From positions 75,465,907-75,529,906 of the forward strand of contig NC_060249.1 in NCBI RefSeq assembly GCF_921293095.1: DNA of 64,000 bases. Direction: 5' to 3'. The DNA is from Ischnura elegans. Its lineage: Eukaryota; Arthropoda; Insecta; Odonata; Coenagrionidae. A program made the translations under genes and the position numbers. The notes under the pieces are model-generated. The model was not told the DNA's origin and did no database searches. It saw nothing but the letters and a program-made list of their open reading frames with translations. Positions 59,598-64,000 of the stretch are shown here, piece by piece (within the stretch, counting starts at the first letter, position 1; the number at the start of each line of letters is the position of its first letter).

Positions 59598-59912
59598 CCC
59601 TTTTAGTACTAGCCTATCTTGCCCGGTATGCTGAAGAATGCCAGGGCTTTTTATAGCGAATTTGTAGGTTTGCGCTTAAAAATTTACATAAAACCTAATA
59701 TGCATTTTTAGAAACTATTTTTTGTTGTTAATATGCTCCTAAAACTTACGGTATTGTTAAAGCATGACAGATACTAAAAATAGTTACCAAAGCTACATGA
59801 AACTCAAAAAATAAAAGACGTGAGTGTAAAAAAACCCGGCCGATAGATCGGCCTTTGGCACTTTTCGCACACACCCCCCAGGCCGATGGATCGGCCCGCT
59901 GGCACTATAAGG
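59598..59912. mobile_element. piggyBac-like MITE, 315 bp, TTAA flanks
   Basis: TTAA at 59594-59597 and 59913-59916. Ends CCCTTTTAGTACTAGCC and, reversed, CCTTATAGTGCCAGCGGG. Two GGCCGATNGATCGGCC palindromes lie near the right end (59838 and 59881), analogous to the ACGATATATCGT motifs of the element at 48349. Confidence 0.7.
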
Positions 59913-59915
59913 TTA

Positions 59916-60688
59916 AGGCCGTTTTACACGGGTCACGTCATTGCGCAGGCTAGCACAGGTAACATTTGGCCCAGCTTGGCTTCCGGGTTGTCCTCCGCGT
60001 CGATTCATCTTCTTACGACAGTTTCGCCGTCGTTGCAGAGAGAGAATGAGTTCCCAAGGGGGGTTCTTTGAAGGTCACAACGCACCGGGGCCGGGACCCA
60101 GTTATTCAACTGATACGCCCGCGCACCCGGGGTAAGGATTGGAATGGGAAGGAAAAAGGCTGGAGGCGCCGCCGCGATAACGAACCCGCCTCCAAGGTAG
60201 GGATAGGAATGGAAGTGTGGGATAGGGAATGGAAGCGCCTCGCCGCTATGGAAGCGACCAGGGCCCACTAATAGCGAAACAATAATTTATTGTGCCAACG
60301 ATTTTGAAAGATGTTTCTGTAAAAGAGAAAAATCCAAAAATCAAATCGTTGGATGGTAAGACGTGTCGGTAACTCAACTGGCTAATGCACGCCGGTGTTG
60401 CAGTAAGGGTCTTAAGGAATCGACGTGGAGGACTACCCGGAAGACAAGTTGCGCCCACAGCACCATTCCGCATCAACTACAAAACATTTGTTGAAATTGC
60501 AAGAATGCGAGTTCGGAATTAGAGAAGGGGGATATTTTGCCATCACGTATACAAGCATTCTCGCATGCATTCTAGCGTTTCACCGCTTAACACGACCTAC
60601 ACCGCTTTACGACGAGCGTCCGCTATTTTGACTGCGACTTTGTACATATGTCATATGGCGCAACGACTATCCCCGTGTAAAACGGCCT
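59916..60688. mobile_element. Harbinger-like MITE (AGGCCGTTTTACACGG family), enlarged copy
   Basis: Starts AGGCCGTTTTACACGGGTCA and ends CCCCGTGTAAAACGGCCT. Flanks TTA and TCA. It is about 540 bp longer than its relatives because of a GC-rich central segment (about 59985-60470) that is probably an insertion. Its left flank coincides with the TTAA of the neighbouring piggyBac-like MITE. Confidence 0.7.
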
Positions 60689-60727
60689 TCACACATACTA
60701 GATTACTTTCTATTGTTATTGATCTTT

Positions 60728-60960
60728 AGGCCGTTTTACACGGGGGAAATCATTGCACAGGTTTGAATATGATTAATTTCTCACTATGGCGTGGAATTGC
60801 GTTTGCACGGAGGAAATTAGAAAAGGAGCTATTTTACCATCTCACGTTCATACACTCTTGCATACGATCCAACAATTCAACGCTTTACACGGCGCAATTT
60901 TGACTTCGCCTTCGTACGCACGCCAGATTCTAAATTTACGTGCCTTGTTTAAAGCGGCCT
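60728..60960. mobile_element. Harbinger-like MITE, 233 bp
   Basis: Starts AGGCCGTTTTACACGGGGGA and ends AAAGCGGCCT. TTT lies on both sides. Almost the same length as the 235-bp copy at 34880-35114. Confidence 0.75.
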
Positions 60961-61084
60961 TTTACGCGTGTTTGTGCCGAATATGGTTAAATTTAATAGC
61001 GGAAACTCAGGTGTAAATATACAGAAATTGACATAAATTTATTGATATTTTTATCTCTTTAGCTTTTAAACTTGGGCTTTTTTG

Positions 61085-61200
61085 ACAAAATAATAATAAT
61101 GTTTATTGTTCCACACAAATATAAATTTTAAGAATTACATGGCTACAGGAACATAGGTACCCCTTTGGAGTTAATACTCCGCTTTGGGGTATGGACTAAT
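61085..61200 (-). mobile_element. Probable LINE 3'-end fragment
   Basis: The minus strand ends TTGTGTGGAACAATAAACAT followed by TATTATTATTTTG, typical of a LINE 3' UTR with a short TTATTA tail. No coding remains. Confidence 0.45.
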
Positions 61201-62056
61201 GTTGGCTGTAACTTAAGAAAAGTTTTTATGCTTCGCTGAGTGCAAAAGGAATTTTACAACTTTGACCTTTTGTCCCCATTATATGGGTTTTACCGCAAAA
61301 TCAAAATTTGCTCACTCTTACATGCCTGCAGTGTTAAAAAAATCAAGACAAAATTAAACCTGAAAACTTAGGTGAAAATGTCATTTCATGGGTTTTATTG
61401 GCTCGTAAAAAGCAATGACATTCGCGAAAAATCCAACCGTGACTCCTGTAAAGTTAAAGAGGTAGTCACCACCTAGTCAAAGAGGTGGGAAAGAGAATAA
61501 TAGCCACCGAGGTGTCGATCTATAGGTTCTCAGGGGAGCCCAAGTCAATGGAAGAGTCCATATTAGGTAATTTGAGTTCAATTTCTCAGTCAGTGCGGCA
61601 TTATTCATTTTTGGTAGAAGAAACCAACCGAGATATGAAGGTTTCCTAACCATTCATATACTTGCATGTAAATTAACTAATAATTATTTTTATTAAGATT
61701 GCAGCATAGTATAATAATATAGCTTTTCCGTTTCTTTAACTGATCTCAAGAATTTATTTTCGAGAGATTCTAGATATCAGTTTCAAAACAATGTTCCAAA
61801 GTATTTGTATCTACATTGAAAAAAATACTTGCAATTTTCCACAATTACAAACTCTATTACCTATGTTTCAATGTTACTACATTATCTTCAACGTACCAAG
61901 ATACCTTGAATATGTATCTTGGTACCTTGAAGATGATGTCATTTAGTTGGTTAAAGTCCTTGACCTTTAACAGTAGCTATTGGAACAATAGCAAGAGTAC
62001 CATGACAAGTTCAATAATTCCATACATATAGAACACAATTAATATTAATTGATACC
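61201..62056. other. Intronic stretch; one imperfect palindrome
   Basis: The palindrome is ATCTTCAACGTACCAAGATA with its complement at about 61882-61935. No gene is seen. Confidence 0.4.
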
Positions 62057-62211
62057 GTATTATTTATTTTTACTATTTATCAAAGATGACGTGATATTTC
62101 ACGAAAAGGAACAATGCATGATTACATAATTATCCAGTATTAATTGGACTACTAAGAGGAGTAATTTTATTTATTACATCAGAAGTATTATTTTGCTCAG
62201 CTCTATTCTAC
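62057..62211 (+). pseudogene. COX3: Nuclear mitochondrial insertion (NUMT), part of COX3
   Basis: Translated with the invertebrate mitochondrial code (TGA as Trp), 62057-62139 reads VLFIFTIYQRWRDISRKGTM and so on. This matches the COX3 block around Y-Q-W-W-R-D-x-x-R-E-G-T. After a one-base deletion near 62134 the frame gives IGLLRGVILFITSEVLF, the conserved GLRxGxILFIxSEVxFF block. The TGA codon at 62087-62089 would be a stop in nuclear code. AT-rich third positions fit a mitochondrial origin. It lies in the menorin intron, antisense to that gene, ending 19 bp from the donor site. Confidence 0.75.
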
Positions 62212-62230
62212 GGAAGAGATCTCTTCTCAC

Positions 62231-62353
62231 CTTCCAGGGCTTCCATCAGTAAGGCCATGCTGTTCACTGCATGAGCCCACGTCACCTTGGTGAGGTCACC
62301 GTGGATCTGGGGAAAGAAGTCGGGCACGGCCGGGATGTCCGCTTGAGCCTGAC
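62231..62353 (-). CDS. FAM151: FAM151/menorin family protein, first exon visible in the window (123 nt)
   Basis: This minus-strand exon is bordered by TTTCTTCTTCGCCACAG (acceptor) and GAAG|GTGAG (donor). The reading frame, entered in phase 1, is QAQADIPAVPDFFPQIHGDL followed by TKVTWAHAVNSMALLMEALE, leaving in phase 1. DLTKVxWAHAVNS is the opening signature of the menorin domain, and its histidine belongs to the phosphodiesterase-like barrel. No start codon or signal peptide lies in this exon. Those must be on upstream exons, most likely beyond 64000. The exon is intact and joins in frame to 35528. Confidence 0.92.
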
Positions 62354-62599
62354 CTGTGGCGAAGAAGAAATTTCAATAAGTTTCGGACGTTGGAATAGCA
62401 TTGCCACTAATTCTTTATTTCAGTCCGAAGGTTGATTGGCATACGCATCACCCGAGGTTAACCTAAAATCTTCCTACATTCTAGTTAGAAGGGCTCCTAG
62501 ATGTGACGTATATTTTCTCAGATTTTCGATTTCGGCCGAATAAAATAGAGTTTCTGAGGGGATGAAAATCAATGAGCACCTTCGGTTGCTCTGTAGGAA

Positions 62600-62840
62600 G
62601 ATAGGTCGAAAATGGAAGAAAAATGTCCAAAATTCATAGATTACTGGTTCAAATACTGCCAGAAGAAAATTTTCTCGCGAACCCTAAATAACGACACGGA
62701 GAGCATTAAATATATATCTCCAGGTCATACAAAAACTATGAAATAAGAGAGATATTTTGTCGAACGGATGGATGGGTTTAGGAATTATCTTTTCGCCATA
62801 ATAGCTAAAGACTTAATAAATGATAGGCTGAGCTCAGGTA
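62600..62840 (+). pseudogene. LINE 3'-terminal coding fragment
   Basis: FKYCQKKIFSRTLNNDTESI-like text at about 62650-62710, then ISPGHTKTM, stop, ERYFVERMDGFRNYLFA (to about 62800). It parallels the better copy at 63297-63575 and precedes an AT-rich stretch. Confidence 0.55.
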
Positions 62841-63269
62841 GTCAACTCACACACAACACTCACATTTTCTTTTTACTCTTTTCTCCTAACTCTTGAGATG
62901 AATTTGTGTGCTGCCTTAACCAGCAAGGTGGAACCGCATATAAACTTGCGAAACCAAGGCTTAAAACTAAGGCCAAAGCAGTTGTTCTAAGCAAAGTCTT
63001 CTCATTAGTAATTTTTTTCGAAAAGTTAACCAAGAAATATTGACTTTAAATCGTTTAGTCATTTTCCCTCAGCACGTCAGCTTATTAAATAACATGTACA
63101 GTAGTTTATTCGGATTCTGGTTTAAACCATTTCCATTTATTTCAAATTGTCCAAAGATGCGGCAATTTTTAAACACGCACTTAATTCTATAGAAAAACTG
63201 TGTTGTTCTTACATTTAATTCCATTTTATTTTTAACATTTCATAATATATTCGGCGGCTATCACATATC

Positions 63270-63695
63270 CCCCCCAGTATTAGGAAGACTGCGCGGTTCG
63301 TCAAAAACAGCTTCGGGGGTGCAGACAGTGTTACCAAGAAGTTAAGCGAATTAGGCTGGGAGCCGCTGGAGACTCGGAGACTGCGCGCTAGGCTTAGATT
63401 GCTTGAACAATTGAGGATGGATATCTTTAAGAGCGACACGGAGAACATAATATTAGAGCCGCACTATATTTCTAGGTCCAACAGAAGCGATAAATTAAGA
63501 GAGATTTTTTTCCGAAAGGATAGATATGGGAATTCGTTTTTCCCCCGAACCATAAAGGATTTTAATAAATGCTAGCCGTAATTTCCTTAGAGAAATTCAT
63601 TTTTATGCAAGAACGGCTGGCGTCCTAACACCTCCTGCCACACTCCTTTTTGGCCGCTTGCGGGGTATTATGTAGATGTAGATGTATTAGTTGCA
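63270..63695 (+). pseudogene. LINE 3'-terminal coding fragment and tail
   Basis: The frame from about 63297 reads FVKNSFGGADSVTKKLSELG, WEPLETRRLRARLRLLEQLR, then DRYGNSFFPRTIKDFNKC and stop (about 63572). W-x2-L-x2-RR and R-x-SFFPRTI-x-x-x-N are C-terminal marks of arthropod CR1/Jockey-like ORF2. The tail GTATTATGTAGATGTAGATG (63665-63686) is typical for this family. Confidence 0.8.
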
Positions 63696-63738
63696 CCTAA
63701 TACCCCCATAGCCTTAATTCCTAGCTACGCACCTGGCC
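63687..63738 (-). mobile_element. Fragment of the 24205-type hAT-like MITE
   Basis: The minus strand reads CCAGGTGCGTAGCTAGGAAT then TAAGGCTATGGGGGTATTAG, matching the left 50 bp of the MITE at 24205. The rest is missing. Confidence 0.7.
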
Positions 63739-64000
63739 TGTAGACCTAAATATAGCCACCTTTAAATGCTAGTAGGTATGGAAGGATTTCGACGTACTCA
63801 AATTCTTTAACTCAGCCTCTGGTCACCCATTTCCATTCCGAAGAGGGTGAGCGGTGCAGTGGTATGCAGCAGCCCGGTCGCTCGACCCTCATTGTGCAGT
63901 ACGAGGTATGCACCAGAGTGAAGTGCAATAAAGCCCATTGAGGCCACCCGATTGGAGCATTAGCCCTCTGGAGTGCACAATTGGAGGCATTTTGAGCAGT
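63739..64000. other. End of window, nothing recognised
   Basis: A GC-richer 150-bp tail with no coding homology that I can name. Confidence 0.4.

Larger units (their letters stand above)
35529..62230 (-). other. Giant menorin intron, about 26.7 kb
   Basis: The donor GAAG|GTGAG is at 62231/62230 and the acceptor TAACAG ends at 35529. Phases match (1) on both sides, so no extra exon is required. The intron is almost entirely transposable-element sequence, described in the separate entries. Confidence 0.85.

Noticed and set aside
63215..63448. 77-codon minus-strand frame as the missing signal-peptide exon of the menorin gene
   Set aside because: It is the antisense of a LINE C-terminal coding fragment and has no matching donor in phase.

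Overview
This window looks like nuclear DNA of an animal, most likely an arthropod and probably an insect. It is AT-rich and gene-poor, with one identifiable cellular gene split by very long introns. The rest is mostly a layered deposit of DNA transposons, non-LTR retrotransposon remains and short non-autonomous elements. No bacterial-style operons, CRISPR arrays or rRNA genes are visible. Species-level assignment is not possible from the sequence alone.

The one cellular gene is a FAM151/menorin family gene on the minus strand. Three coding exons are readable: 62353-62231, 35528-35302 and 32984-32433. They join with matching phases (1, then 0) and canonical GT/AG borders. The intron between the first two is about 26.7 kb and the next about 2.3 kb. 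The last exon ends with a hydrophobic tail typical of a GPI-anchor signal. The 5' exons, including the expected signal peptide, are not seen and probably lie beyond position 64000.

Layout by region. 1-7 kb holds a LINE 3' fragment, then a 3.5-kb terminal-inverted-repeat element with CTGTGAC-type internal repeats, into which a 1.47-kb PIF/Harbinger element has inserted (TTA duplication). 8-13 kb holds a minus-strand LINE fragment, a hAT-type MITE and a pair of direct repeats. 15-19 kb is a three-level nest: a MITE split by a 3.6-kb element, itself split by a 3.04-kb element with 635-bp, almost identical inverted arms and a perfect 8-bp target duplication. 19-27 kb holds a TA-flanked MITE, a broken piggyBac transposase, a decayed reverse transcriptase and a piggyBac-like element with long inverted repeats. 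28-37 kb holds many hAT-like MITEs in and around the menorin 3' exons. From 35.5 to 62.2 kb lies the giant intron. It contains a long inverted repeat (38.1-43.2 kb) around a 5'-truncated R4/Dong-like retrotransposon sitting in TAA repeats, a rearranged LINE reverse transcriptase, a 2.18-kb piggyBac-like element, a tRNA-derived tandem repeat with an 11-bp target duplication, several MITEs, and a nuclear copy of mitochondrial COX3 ending about 20 bp from a splice donor. 62.6-64 kb holds further LINE 3' ends.

I see no clearly new functional system. The most distinctive items are the 3.04-kb foldback element, the R4-like insertion inside TAA repeats, the composite tRNA-like repeat, the piggyBac-like element with hairpin and 70-bp repeats, and a possible hammerhead-like motif near 37.65 kb.
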